Source of the DNA: Chitinophagaceae bacterium UBA7600
GTDB lineage: Bacteria > Bacteroidota > Bacteroidia > Chitinophagales > Chitinophagaceae
DNA: 37,613 bases
Assembly: GCA_002478885.1 (NCBI GenBank)
Contig: DLKC01000104.1
Span: forward strand, 1 to 37,613
Direction of reading: 5' to 3'
This document shows, piece after piece, positions 29,101 through 36,866 of this stretch; position 1 is the stretch's first letter; the number at the start of each line of letters is the position of its first letter. Made by a program: the position numbers and the translations under genes. Below the pieces are notes generated by a model that was not told the origin of the DNA, ran no database searches, and saw only the letters and a program-made list of their open reading frames with translations.

Positions 29101-30822
29101 TTAGTCCCTGATAAACCTTGCAACCAATATTTCCTTGCTCTTGTCAGCAGGGATCATTTGGATAAAATAATTACCCGGGCTGATCTTACTTACGTTCACA
29201 TTTGCTATATCGCTCACAGAGGCACTAAGAACAGTCTTGCCAAAGACATCGGTTATCCTCATCTGGTAATTACCCGGCTCCTGCAACCTGATGCTTAATA
29301 TATCTTTTACAGGATTGGGCGAAACGTTGATTTTATTTACCGCGGGTTTGGCCTCTGTTACAACGGCAGCAGCATTCGCGCTGGTTGCGGGTTTAAAAAA
29401 CCCTCCCGTACAAACGGCGAGTGGCTCTCCAAGGGTTTGCTCGCCCAATTTATTGCCACTGCCATCTTTGATCGTAAGGATTACTCCGCAGCTGTTAGGG
29501 AATGTTGTGGTGATCGTGAAGGTAAAGCTGTTGCCTACCGGTGATGTGGTGACAACGGCACCGGCCGGCGGAAATACGACACCTGTAAGCAGCAGGGTTG
29601 ATGCCGGTGTCGCCGTAACTGTGTATTTGATCTCTCTTTTGTTTGTTGCAAGACAACGGTTTGTTTTGGTAATGCTATAGCTGATAGCAGAGACTGGTTT
29701 TGATACTTTTATGACAATGCCGTTTGGTAAGGTAATCGTGGCAGAAAGTGACACCGAGAAGTTGCCGGACACGCCGGAAAAACTCATGCTGGCAGTTGTG
29801 CCGTCAACAGATGGTGTTAAGATAACTGAGCCGGTCCCTGTACCTGTTGTGGCATAGCTCCAGGTAACGGTTTTGCTTGCCAGGTATTGCAGGCCTGGAA
29901 TAGTATAAGTGCCCGTACCGGCGCCAAGTACAGCCGGCCCGTTTATCAAATAAACAGTATCTGTGGAGCTGCTGATGAGCGGCGTAGCTGTGCCGATATT
30001 GTCACTCCAGGTATTCGGCGTAGGTGTTCCGATTGCCCTCGTTTGCCGGTATACTGCAGGTTTTCCAGCGGCAGATTTTGTAAGCCGGTACGCCACAAAA
30101 TAGGATCCGCTGGTGAAATTTGTCGTTGCGATCGGAAATGAGGGCTTTTTTTGGGAGGCAGTTGGCCAGCTGTCGGCTATAAGCCAGTTATTCTGGTCCC
30201 ATCCATAAATGCACATACCATGACTGGTGGGTCCATAAAAGTTGCTGCTGTTTGTGCCAAACATCAATGGGCCGTAGTTCATGATTGCCAGCTTAAGCTG
30301 ATTGGCAGTGGCAAAATCCGAGGCGGGTACGGATACGTAGTCCCCGATTTTGAAACGTTCAGAAGGCAGGGATGGGTCAGGGTTAGAAGGAGTGGGATTG
30401 CAATTTTTCCATACAGTCCCTGAGTCAATAAAATTGGGCATACCGGCAAAAAGCCTTGTATTGAAGTAGCAAGGCATCCCCTGCGCACAATTGGCATTCG
30501 AATTACAGCTGTTGGCATAAGGCATAAAGCCGGAAGTGACAACACCCCATTTTTGTACAAAGGGCAACTCAATGTCGTACCCTGCGCCATTTGGGTTTGC
30601 ACCGGTTAACGGCGCATAAAGATTAGCAGGTGATAACGCCGTAAAATTGTTGTAAAGTATTTGTTGCCATGATTCCATTGTTGCAACAAAAGCAAAAGCC
30701 TGGCAAGGACCTTGTTCCAATTGGTCATGCGAAGAGGCAGCTGGCCACGAAAATTTAAGAGGTTGAGCAAAAGCTTTTCCGAAAAAAAGCATCATGGCGA
30801 ACAACAGTAGATTTCTTTTCAT
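29101..30822 (-). CDS. papain-like (C1) protein with type IX secretion sorting domain
   Basis: The product is 573 aa. Residues 1-20 are a signal peptide. About 25-255 is a papain-like domain: Gln34 and Cys40 in DQLEQGPCQAFAFVATMES, and His201 in TSHGMCIYGWDQNNWLIADS. At the position of the third catalytic residue the usual NSWG reads DSWP, so Asn is replaced by Asp217. The usual CGSCW is PCQAF, so the fold is clear but activity needs caution. About 270-480 is beta-rich with immunoglobulin-like repeats. The last ~75 residues (INVSPNPVKDILSIRLQEPG, ISPGNYFIQM) are a T9SS type A sorting domain, predicting cell-surface attachment or release. Confidence 0.85.
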   Translation of the reverse strand: MKRNLLLFAMMLFFGKAFAQPLKFSWPAASSHDQLEQGPCQAFAFVATMESWQQILYNNFTALSPANLYAPLTGANPNGAGYDIELPFVQKWGVVTSGFMPYANSCNSNANCAQGMPCYFNTRLFAGMPNFIDSGTVWKNCNPTPSNPDPSLPSERFKIGDYVSVPASDFATANQLKLAIMNYGPLMFGTNSSNFYGPTSHGMCIYGWDQNNWLIADSWPTASQKKPSFPIATTNFTSGSYFVAYRLTKSAAGKPAVYRQTRAIGTPTPNTWSDNIGTATPLISSSTDTVYLINGPAVLGAGTGTYTIPGLQYLASKTVTWSYATTGTGTGSVILTPSVDGTTASMSFSGVSGNFSVSLSATITLPNGIVIKVSKPVSAISYSITKTNRCLATNKREIKYTVTATPASTLLLTGVVFPPAGAVVTTSPVGNSFTFTITTTFPNSCGVILTIKDGSGNKLGEQTLGEPLAVCTGGFFKPATSANAAAVVTEAKPAVNKINVSPNPVKDILSIRLQEPGNYQMRITDVFGKTVLSASVSDIANVNVSKISPGNYFIQMIPADKSKEILVARFIRD

Positions 30823-30902
30823 AAAAATTAGGTTTTTAGGAAAAAAAAGGTAAGCACATTAACCGTGGGGTATTGATGTTATTTTAGCTGATTGTCGTAT
30901 TA

Positions 30903-30924
30903 ATTGTATCAGCATTAATACAAT
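30903..30924. promoter_or_regulatory. short inverted repeat upstream of the lipoprotein gene
   Basis: ATTGTAT (30903-30909) and ATACAAT (30918-30924) are exact reverse complements with 8 nt between. It lies in the divergent region between the papain-like gene and the 226-aa lipoprotein gene. It could be an operator; there is no further support. Confidence 0.35.
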
Positions 30925-31044
30925 TTACCGGAATATCAGGGTTGCGCTAACCCGGGCCTGTTGATGGCCTGCGTAATAAAATAAAATATATTGCTGTGAT
31001 GCAACGTAAAATGGATATTTGCGGTCATATTTCAAACTTTGCGT

Positions 31045-31725
31045 ATGAAACAGCCGATCGCCTTGCTAACCTGTCTTGTTTTACTTTCGGCAATCATTCT
31101 TTCCTGTGGTAAAAATGAGGTCAATATCGGGCCGCAGCCTGACAATCCTGTCCACCAGGTCGTTGCTGAATTTGATAGCTGTAACTGTTCTCCTTTGCCG
31201 GGCAAGGAAATAGACAGTCAATATATAAGGGCTGTTATCAATGGCGTTCCCGTTTGTTTTGATGCCGATGCACAGTTGGGCGATACCTTCCCGAATATGC
31301 TGAAGTATGGCTTTATTTTACGCGATACCGGCGAACAGTATTACGACAACCTCTATATGGTCAGGAATGCTGCAAAAGGTAACTGGCAGGCCGCGATGTT
31401 CTTCGAAAACACGCACGCACTTACAAAGACCTTTCCTTACGAACTCCCGAGGACGAATCCTGAAGTATGCGAAATAGGAGAGCTCCAGCTCAACGATCTT
31501 GGTCATTATGTTAGCTGCTCCTGGTGCCCTGAAAACAAGTATAATTATAATGCTTCATTTGTGCAGTACGGCGTAAAAATGATCGCTACAAGTTTTAACA
31601 ACAATGTGTTTGAAGGCACATTTGAAGGAACCGTAAGAACAGGAAGCGGAAGAACAGCGCATATATCCAACGGCAGGTTCAGGATCAGGCTGGCTGTTTA
31701 CAGGAGTGATATCGATGTAAGATAA
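31045..31725 (+). CDS. hypothetical lipoprotein
   Basis: The product is 226 aa from ATG 31045 (MKQPIALLTCLVLLSAIILS C). The lipobox ILSC gives a lipidated N-terminal Cys21. A CNCSPLPG sequence at about 48 and a late SCSWCPENKY suggest metal binding or disulfides. The C-terminal half is beta-rich (GTVRTGSGRTAHISNGRFRI, RLAVY). It resembles the Bacteroidota envelope proteins of unknown function that carry a DUF5025-like fold, but I cannot assign the family. A terminator follows closely. Confidence 0.7.
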   Translation: MKQPIALLTCLVLLSAIILSCGKNEVNIGPQPDNPVHQVVAEFDSCNCSPLPGKEIDSQYIRAVINGVPVCFDADAQLGDTFPNMLKYGFILRDTGEQYYDNLYMVRNAAKGNWQAAMFFENTHALTKTFPYELPRTNPEVCEIGELQLNDLGHYVSCSWCPENKYNYNASFVQYGVKMIATSFNNNVFEGTFEGTVRTGSGRTAHISNGRFRIRLAVYRSDIDVR

Positions 31726-31743
31726 TTTTCATTGCTTCCGGGC

Positions 31744-31789
31744 AAAAAAAGAGAAGCAGTCAACTATAGCTGGCTGCTTCTCTTTTTTT
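31744..31789. terminator. bidirectional terminator
   Basis: GAGAAGCAG (31751-31759) and CTGCTTCTC (31774-31782) form a 9-bp stem, preceded by seven A's (31744-31750) and followed by seven T's. It sits between two convergent genes (the lipoprotein on + and the sulfotransferase on -). Confidence 0.9.
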
Positions 31790-31804
31790 ATGCACCTGCG
31801 TCTT

Positions 31805-32545
31805 TTACGCTAACAACTTCAGCAGCAGAAAAAGCACTGCAATAACAAGTACAACACCTATGCCCAAAATAACATAAGCACCTTTGGTAAAATTGGAGAT
31901 GGTCTTTTTTACTTCTGCACGGTCATTCACATTCGGGAATGGCGTTGCAGGTACAGGCACATTTAAGAACTTACACAATGGCTCCCAGCCCTGGTCAACG
32001 GTAAAGATCAATAACCTGTCGGCGGGCACATGTGCCTTCACTTCTTCAATATGGGCATTGTAGCAGGCAATAGCGGCTGCCTTATCGTCCATCGTGCCTT
32101 TGTGGTTGCGTTTCCAGATGAGGTTAGATGACATATTGCCAAACTTGCGCATCATGGGAATAACCGCTTTCAACACTTTAAACTGCCATAGCGATTCGGT
32201 AAAATAAATGGTGTCGATGGTGCTTTCATACCAGGCTTCCGGGCCACGGGGATGGAGCGTAAGCAGCACTTTTCCCTCGGGATAGGCAACCATCAGTTCC
32301 TTCCAAACACAGCATGCCGGGTTGTCAACGGCGGCTGTATAATTCTTAAATACCTTTTCCCAATCCTGCTGTGTGCCCGGCGGTGCATTGGTTACGTCGT
32401 TCCAGAAATCAACATGCGATTTGTTTTCTTTGTTGCCGATCACTTCCATCATGTGATAGCAGGGAAAGCCAAGTTCTGTGAGTGCTTTGTAAGTTGACAT
32501 AGTACCTGTGCGGCCATAGCCGGCGCCAATAACTTTCAGAGGCAT
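31805..32545 (-). CDS. sulfotransferase-family protein with C-terminal membrane anchor
   Basis: The product is 246 aa from ATG 32545. The frame continues upstream to 32788, but that part lies over a repeat element and lacks family similarity. MPLKVIGAGYGRTGTMSTYK contains the P-loop-like PAPS 5'-phosphosulfate site (GYGRTGT, 9-15). It continues LTELGFPCYHMMEV, VLLTLHPRGPEAWYESTIDT (the second, 3'-phosphate-binding part) and AHVPADRLLIFTVDQGWEPL, as in the Sulfotransfer_4 type family. The last ~22 residues (AYVILGIGVVLVIAVLFLLL KLLA) are a single membrane helix, giving a tail-anchored enzyme, which is uncommon. The acceptor is unknown. Confidence 0.85.
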   Translation of the reverse strand: MPLKVIGAGYGRTGTMSTYKALTELGFPCYHMMEVIGNKENKSHVDFWNDVTNAPPGTQQDWEKVFKNYTAAVDNPACCVWKELMVAYPEGKVLLTLHPRGPEAWYESTIDTIYFTESLWQFKVLKAVIPMMRKFGNMSSNLIWKRNHKGTMDDKAAAIACYNAHIEEVKAHVPADRLLIFTVDQGWEPLCKFLNVPVPATPFPNVNDRAEVKKTISNFTKGAYVILGIGVVLVIAVLFLLLKLLA

Positions 32546-32944
32546 AGTTTCCGTTTTAGTCAAAAAATTTTGTTGGTGATGTTTGTCAAGGCAAGACAAA
32601 GGGTGTAAACAGATTGGCGATAAATATAGTAAGATTATATTTTTTTCTGCATGCTTTTTAATGTGGCAAATAAAGATTGGGTGCCTGGCTTTTGTTCGTT
32701 GTGGCGGCCCCTGTTGCGTCGCACACTTGTGCGGAAGGGCAGCATTCAGCAAGTAAGCAAACTGCGGCAGCCGGAAATATTGAAGCAAGGAACTTTGGCT
32801 GTGATGTATTGAAACGGGAAATGCCGGTTTGTCTTCTTTTTATCTGCCCGGTATTGGACTAATTGTACAAGTGTGCGACGCAAGTAAAGCCCAATGCCTG
32901 TTCTGTTACCGGGCCTATAAAATGCCTTTCCGTATTTTTACAAC
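32546..32944. other. intergenic region with MITE-like element
   Basis: This 399-bp region lies between the divergently transcribed sulfotransferase and ABC transporter genes. It contains the inverted-repeat element 32713-32883 and otherwise shows no gene. A weak TATTTTTA next to the ABC start codon may be part of its promoter. Confidence 0.5.
32713..32883. mobile_element. second MITE-like element of the GTTGYGTCR family
   Basis: GTTGCGTCGCACACTTGTGC (32713-32732) is inverted at 32865-32883 (GTACAAGTGTGCGACGCAA). The 132-bp interior is unrelated to that of the 25557 element and has no gene. The spacing is 171 bp overall. Confidence 0.65.
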
Positions 32945-34807
32945 ATGAGCAAGAGCACCGTAAGAATGGCTGGTGAGAAAAGGCCCCTGAACAATAAAAC
33001 ATTGCCTGCCCCTACGCTAAAAGAAAAATTTGCTGCGCTTGGCAACCTGCCGCGTTTCTTTAAACTTGTTTGGCAAACACATCACTGGTACACGATATTG
33101 AATGCGGTGCTGCGCCTGCTGCGCTCGGCCATACCGGTAACCATTTTATATGTGGGCAAACTGATCATAGATGAAGTGCTGGCCCTGAGCAAGAGTGGCT
33201 CTTCTGACCATACATGGCTGTGGGAACTCGTGGCGGCAGAATTCGCGCTGGCGATTATCTCAGATGCTTTAAGCCGTGCTACGACGCTGGTTGACAGCCT
33301 GTTGGGCGACCTGTTCAGCAATTTTACTTCGGTAAAGATCATGGAGCATGCGGCCACGCTCGATCTTGACCAGTTTGAGGACTCTGCATTCTACGATAAG
33401 CTTGAACGGGCACGACAACAAACCATTGGCCGCACCATTTTGTTATCGCAGGTTTTAACGCAGGTGCAGGACATTATCACCATGCTGTTTCTTGCCGCCG
33501 GGCTGATGGCTTTTAACCCCTGGCTGATTTTGTTGTTGTTCGTTGCCATTGTCCCCGCTTTTATCGGTGAATCGCATTTCAACGACCGTGGCTATGCACT
33601 TACCCGCGGGCAAACACCGGAGCGCCGTGAACTTGATTATTTCCGGTATATCGGCGCAAGCGATGAAACTGCCAAGGAGGTGAAACTGTTTAACCTCTCC
33701 GGGTTCCTGGTCAACCGCTTTAAAGAACTCAGCTCTAAATTTTACAACGATAATAAACAGCTTTCTGTAAGGCGTGCCGGCTGGGGAACAGCCTTTGCGC
33801 TGATCGGCAGCGTTGGCTATTATGCCGCTTATATTGCCATCATTATGCAAACGGTCGCCGGTGCGTTAACCATTGGTACACTCACCTTCCTGGCGGGCTC
33901 GTTCAGGCAGCTGAGAAGTTTGCTAGAGAGTATCTTGTCACGCTTCACCAGTGTATCGCAGGGAGCGATCTACCTGCGCGATTTCTTTGAGTTCTTCGAG
34001 ATAAAGCCAAAGATATTTACCCCTGCTAAAGCGGTTCCTTTCCCAACCGTTATCAAACAGGGTTTTGTATTTGATAATGTAGGTTTCCGCTATCACAACT
34101 CAGACAAGTGGGCCAACCGCAACCTGAGCTTTACGTTGCCGGCAGGAGAGAAGCTTGCGCTTGTTGGCGAAAATGGCGCCGGCAAAACCACGCTGGTAAA
34201 GTTGCTGGCGCGGCTCTACGACCCCACGGAAGGGCGGATATTGCTCGATGGGGTTGACCTGCGCGATTACGACCTGTTGCAACTGCGCAAAAACATCGGC
34301 GTTATTTTCCAGGATTACCTGCGCTACCAGATGAGTTTTTCGCAGAATATCGCGGTGGGCAATATTGAAGAAATCAATAACCAGGAACTCATTGCAGGCG
34401 CCGCCGAAAAAAGCCTTGCCAACCTGCTTGCGCAGCGATTGCCCAACCAATACAGCCAGGCATTGGGCCGGCGGTTTAACAATGGCATTGAACTGAGCGG
34501 TGGCGAATGGCAGAAGATCGCGCTGGCCCGCGCATATATGAAAGAGGCGCAGTTGCTTATACTGGATGAACCCACCAGTGCGCTCGATGCGCGTGCCGAA
34601 TACGAGGTATTCCAACGCTTTGCCGAACTGACCAAAGGGAAGACCGCAGTATTGATCTCGCACCGCTTTTCCACGGTGCGCATGGCTGACCGCATTCTTG
34701 TGCTTGATAAGGGAACTTTGCTTGAAACCGGTAACCATGACGAACTGCTGAAGCGCAACGGCCGATATGCCGAGCTGTTCCATTTGCAGGCGAAGGGGTA
34801 CCGGTAA
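32945..34807 (+). CDS. ABC transporter, fused permease and ATPase (exporter type)
   Basis: The product is 620 aa: an N-terminal six-helix transmembrane domain (about 60-330) followed by an ATP-binding domain (about 365-610). Walker A is GENGAGKTTL with Lys414. A Q-loop follows (GVIFQDYLRYQMSF). The ABC signature LSGGEWQKIALARAY starts at 517, Walker B LLILDEPTSALD includes Asp541 and Glu542, and the H-loop is LISHRFSTV. All motifs are intact. It is a half-transporter that must dimerise, an exporter of the type used for lipids, drugs or peptides. There is no peptidase domain. It is monocistronic; the substrate is unknown. Confidence 0.93.
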   Translation: MSKSTVRMAGEKRPLNNKTLPAPTLKEKFAALGNLPRFFKLVWQTHHWYTILNAVLRLLRSAIPVTILYVGKLIIDEVLALSKSGSSDHTWLWELVAAEFALAIISDALSRATTLVDSLLGDLFSNFTSVKIMEHAATLDLDQFEDSAFYDKLERARQQTIGRTILLSQVLTQVQDIITMLFLAAGLMAFNPWLILLLFVAIVPAFIGESHFNDRGYALTRGQTPERRELDYFRYIGASDETAKEVKLFNLSGFLVNRFKELSSKFYNDNKQLSVRRAGWGTAFALIGSVGYYAAYIAIIMQTVAGALTIGTLTFLAGSFRQLRSLLESILSRFTSVSQGAIYLRDFFEFFEIKPKIFTPAKAVPFPTVIKQGFVFDNVGFRYHNSDKWANRNLSFTLPAGEKLALVGENGAGKTTLVKLLARLYDPTEGRILLDGVDLRDYDLLQLRKNIGVIFQDYLRYQMSFSQNIAVGNIEEINNQELIAGAAEKSLANLLAQRLPNQYSQALGRRFNNGIELSGGEWQKIALARAYMKEAQLLILDEPTSALDARAEYEVFQRFAELTKGKTAVLISHRFSTVRMADRILVLDKGTLLETGNHDELLKRNGRYAELFHLQAKGYR

Positions 34808-34935
34808 ACTTGCGGAAATGCGGTGCCGGTGTTTGTTGCGGATGCTGTATGCCCTGCTGAACAGCACGGCACTGCTAAAAGATAAAGTGCCAGGCTTGCG
34901 CAGCCTTTAACGCGATGTTACAGGTGAGGCGTTTG

Positions 34936-35325
34936 TTATTGCGGAATTGTTTCTACCAGCACCTGCCCACCGGATTTGTCGTAATAAGTGCAGGTCATTT
35001 TTTCGATACTGATCTCCCATTTCTCTATCCCGGTTTCCGCACACATGTTAATGAAACTGAGGTAATCCGTTTTCCCCTGCTGGTGGGCCAGCAGGCCGGC
35101 TTTAAATGCCGCTGTATTGGCCTCGCCGGCAACCGGCAATGGTTCATATTTTGAGGGCACCGTTACTGTATATGGGTTGGCGCCGTGGTAATCGATATGG
35201 CCGTCTGTTACGTAGGCCTCGTAATGGGTTACCCCGAGGGCTTTTATTGCTTTGATATAGGCGGGAAAGTCTGCCCCTGATTGTACCTTGCTGTGCGCTG
35301 CTTTGATCTGTTCTGCGGTAAACAT
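34936..35325 (-). CDS. DUF1398 family protein
   Basis: The product is 129 aa from ATG 35325 (MFTAEQIKAAHSKVQSGADF). The start nine codons upstream is possible but less family-like. The family pattern is present: PAYIKAIKALGVTHYEAYVT, DGHIDYHGANPYTVTVPSKY, AGLLAHQQGKTDYLSFINMC and GIEKWEISIEKMTCTYYDKS. DUF1398 proteins (YbcV-like, sometimes labelled phage envelope protein) are small cytoplasmic proteins of unknown role. It is monocistronic. Confidence 0.88.
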   Translation of the reverse strand: MFTAEQIKAAHSKVQSGADFPAYIKAIKALGVTHYEAYVTDGHIDYHGANPYTVTVPSKYEPLPVAGEANTAAFKAGLLAHQQGKTDYLSFINMCAETGIEKWEISIEKMTCTYYDKSGGQVLVETIPQ

Positions 35326-35484
35326 ATTTGTTGTTTTCAGGTGGTTAGTCAATTTGTTGAGTTACTTGCCGCCCCGTGAATGGCATGTGGCCGAAGTTAA
35401 GCACTTGAGTTTATAAACGTGTTCATTGAATATTCCCAGTGGCAATTATTCCAAACCGTACTTGTTTAGTCCCTGAGCGTAAAA

Positions 35485-35514
35485 TAAAAGCAAAAGCCCG
35501 CGGAGCGGGCTTTT
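35485..35514 (-). terminator. terminator of the RteC-like gene
   Basis: On the minus strand AAAAGCCCGC and GCGGGCTTTT (35505-35514 and 35492-35501) form a perfect 10-bp stem with a 3-nt loop, followed by GCTTTTATTTTA. It lies 16 bp after the stop codon. Confidence 0.88.
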
Positions 35515-35529
35515 GGGAAAGGGCACGGA

Positions 35530-36159
35530 TCAGGGGGTATAGCTGCCGACAAGGCGCATCATCTTTAACAGGTGTTCCCGCACAATACTGAGCGACGGTT
35601 TATCGGGACTGTAGTATTTACATCGAAGGCTTTCGGAAGACACGGGCACCGGTTTACTGGTCTTTATAAAGCCTGCAACAATTGCGGTAAAATGCGTGAC
35701 GTTCGTAACGCCCGTAATGATCTCCGCATCTACCAAAAGGCGCAGCATTACTGCCAACTGCGGAACCGTTAGCGATACACTGATCGCCTGCACACTGGCT
35801 TCTGCACTGACCGTTGCATTTTTTGGATAAAGGGCAGACGAGGATGCAGCGAAATTTTCCTGCAGAAAGTCTTCCAGCAGTTCCAACTGGCTGATGATTT
35901 CTGTTTCCTGCGGGTGTTTTTCGACCTGTACTGTCTTGCGCAAATCGTCGATGGCCACCTGTAAACTAAAGAGCAGTAATCGTACTTTTTTTGGCGAACC
36001 TGCTTTTGAAATATGTGTAAACAGCAGGAGCTTTGCGTTGAGTACGCTTTGTTTTAAAGACTTTATTACCGGCGAACCCGCTTTCGGGCTTGTTGGTTTG
36101 CTGACCGGGCCGGTATGGGCGGACAACAACTGGTAAAGGCCTTCTAAAGGAAATTGCAT
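35530..36159 (-). CDS. RteC-like C-terminal domain protein, hypothetical
   Basis: The product is 209 aa with no signal or membrane segment. The C-terminal ~80 residues follow the pattern common in Bacteroidota RteC-type proteins: LTVPQLAVMLRLLVDAEIIT, THFTAIVAGFI, SSESLRCKYYSPDKPSLSIV and a final helix REHLLKMMRLV. RteC itself is an orphan regulator of conjugative transposon excision, but the domain also occurs in chromosomal proteins without such a role. The N-terminal half (helical, Leu-rich) is unassigned. It lies 35 bp from the stop of the response regulator gene on the same strand, probably one transcript. Confidence 0.65.
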   Translation of the reverse strand: MQFPLEGLYQLLSAHTGPVSKPTSPKAGSPVIKSLKQSVLNAKLLLFTHISKAGSPKKVRLLLFSLQVAIDDLRKTVQVEKHPQETEIISQLELLEDFLQENFAASSSALYPKNATVSAEASVQAISVSLTVPQLAVMLRLLVDAEIITGVTNVTHFTAIVAGFIKTSKPVPVSSESLRCKYYSPDKPSLSIVREHLLKMMRLVGSYTP

Positions 36160-36194
36160 AGGGATTGGTTTTAATTAGGAAAAGGACATTCATG

Positions 36195-36866
36195 TTATAC
36201 ATTCACGAGCATATTTTTCATTGCATAAATGGCTACACCGACAGATGTTTTTACATTCATTTTTTCCAGGATACGCGTCCGTTCAAGGTTTACCGTTTTT
36301 ACTCCAATGCTGAGTGCATCTGATATTTCCTGGCTTGTTTTCTCTTCGCAAATCAGTCTGATGATCTCTTTTTCGCGAGCAGTAAACACAGGGAAATAAT
36401 ACATGTCTGTGCCCGTCACTGGATTTTTTAACAGCATACCCGCCATGCTTTCCGTTGTTGATTCGCAGAAATAGTGGAAGCCGCAGCACACGAGATTGAT
36501 GGCGGCCACTACTTCCTCCTTCTCAGCCGTTTTATCCAGCAGCCCTTTGGCACCTGCTTCGAGCACACTGAGGACAGTTTGTTCGGAACTCGATGGTGTT
36601 AATGCGATACAGGCCGGCGGTTTTGGCAAGGCCCTCGAAAGCTTTATTATTTCCAGCGGGGTAGAGCCAGGTAAGGACAAATCAATCAGCAGCAAATCAG
36701 GCTGCCAGTGCTTTACCATATCCATCAAGTGTGTGCCGTCTGCCGTTTCTGCTACAATTTGGATATCCTGTCTTTCTTTTAATACTAGGCGGAGACCATC
36801 CCGATACATCGACAATGTTTCCGCTATAATAACTTTAATAATTCCGGTCGTGTTCCTAAACGTCAT
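36195..36866 (-). CDS. LuxR/NarL-type response regulator
   Basis: The product is 223 aa from ATG 36866 (MTFRNTTGIIKVIIAETLSM); a longer frame to 36911 is less likely. The receiver domain occupies about 10-125 with phospho-acceptor Asp62 in PDLLLIDLSLPG, a Thr/Ser (IALTPS) and a Lys in GAKGLLDK. The N-terminal acidic pair is reduced to one Glu16 (IIAETLS), which may weaken phosphorylation. The LuxR HTH is at about 157-215 (FTAREKEIIRLICEEKTSQE, IGVKTVNLERTRILEKMNVK). No sensor kinase is nearby. It is probably co-transcribed with the RteC-like gene. Confidence 0.9.
   Translation of the reverse strand: MTFRNTTGIIKVIIAETLSMYRDGLRLVLKERQDIQIVAETADGTHLMDMVKHWQPDLLLIDLSLPGSTPLEIIKLSRALPKPPACIALTPSSSEQTVLSVLEAGAKGLLDKTAEKEEVVAAINLVCCGFHYFCESTTESMAGMLLKNPVTGTDMYYFPVFTAREKEIIRLICEEKTSQEISDALSIGVKTVNLERTRILEKMNVKTSVGVAIYAMKNMLVNV

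Noticed and set aside
32546..32788. N-terminal extension of the sulfotransferase
   Set aside because: It overlaps the MITE-like element; the P-loop normally lies within the first 15 residues, as with the start at 32545.
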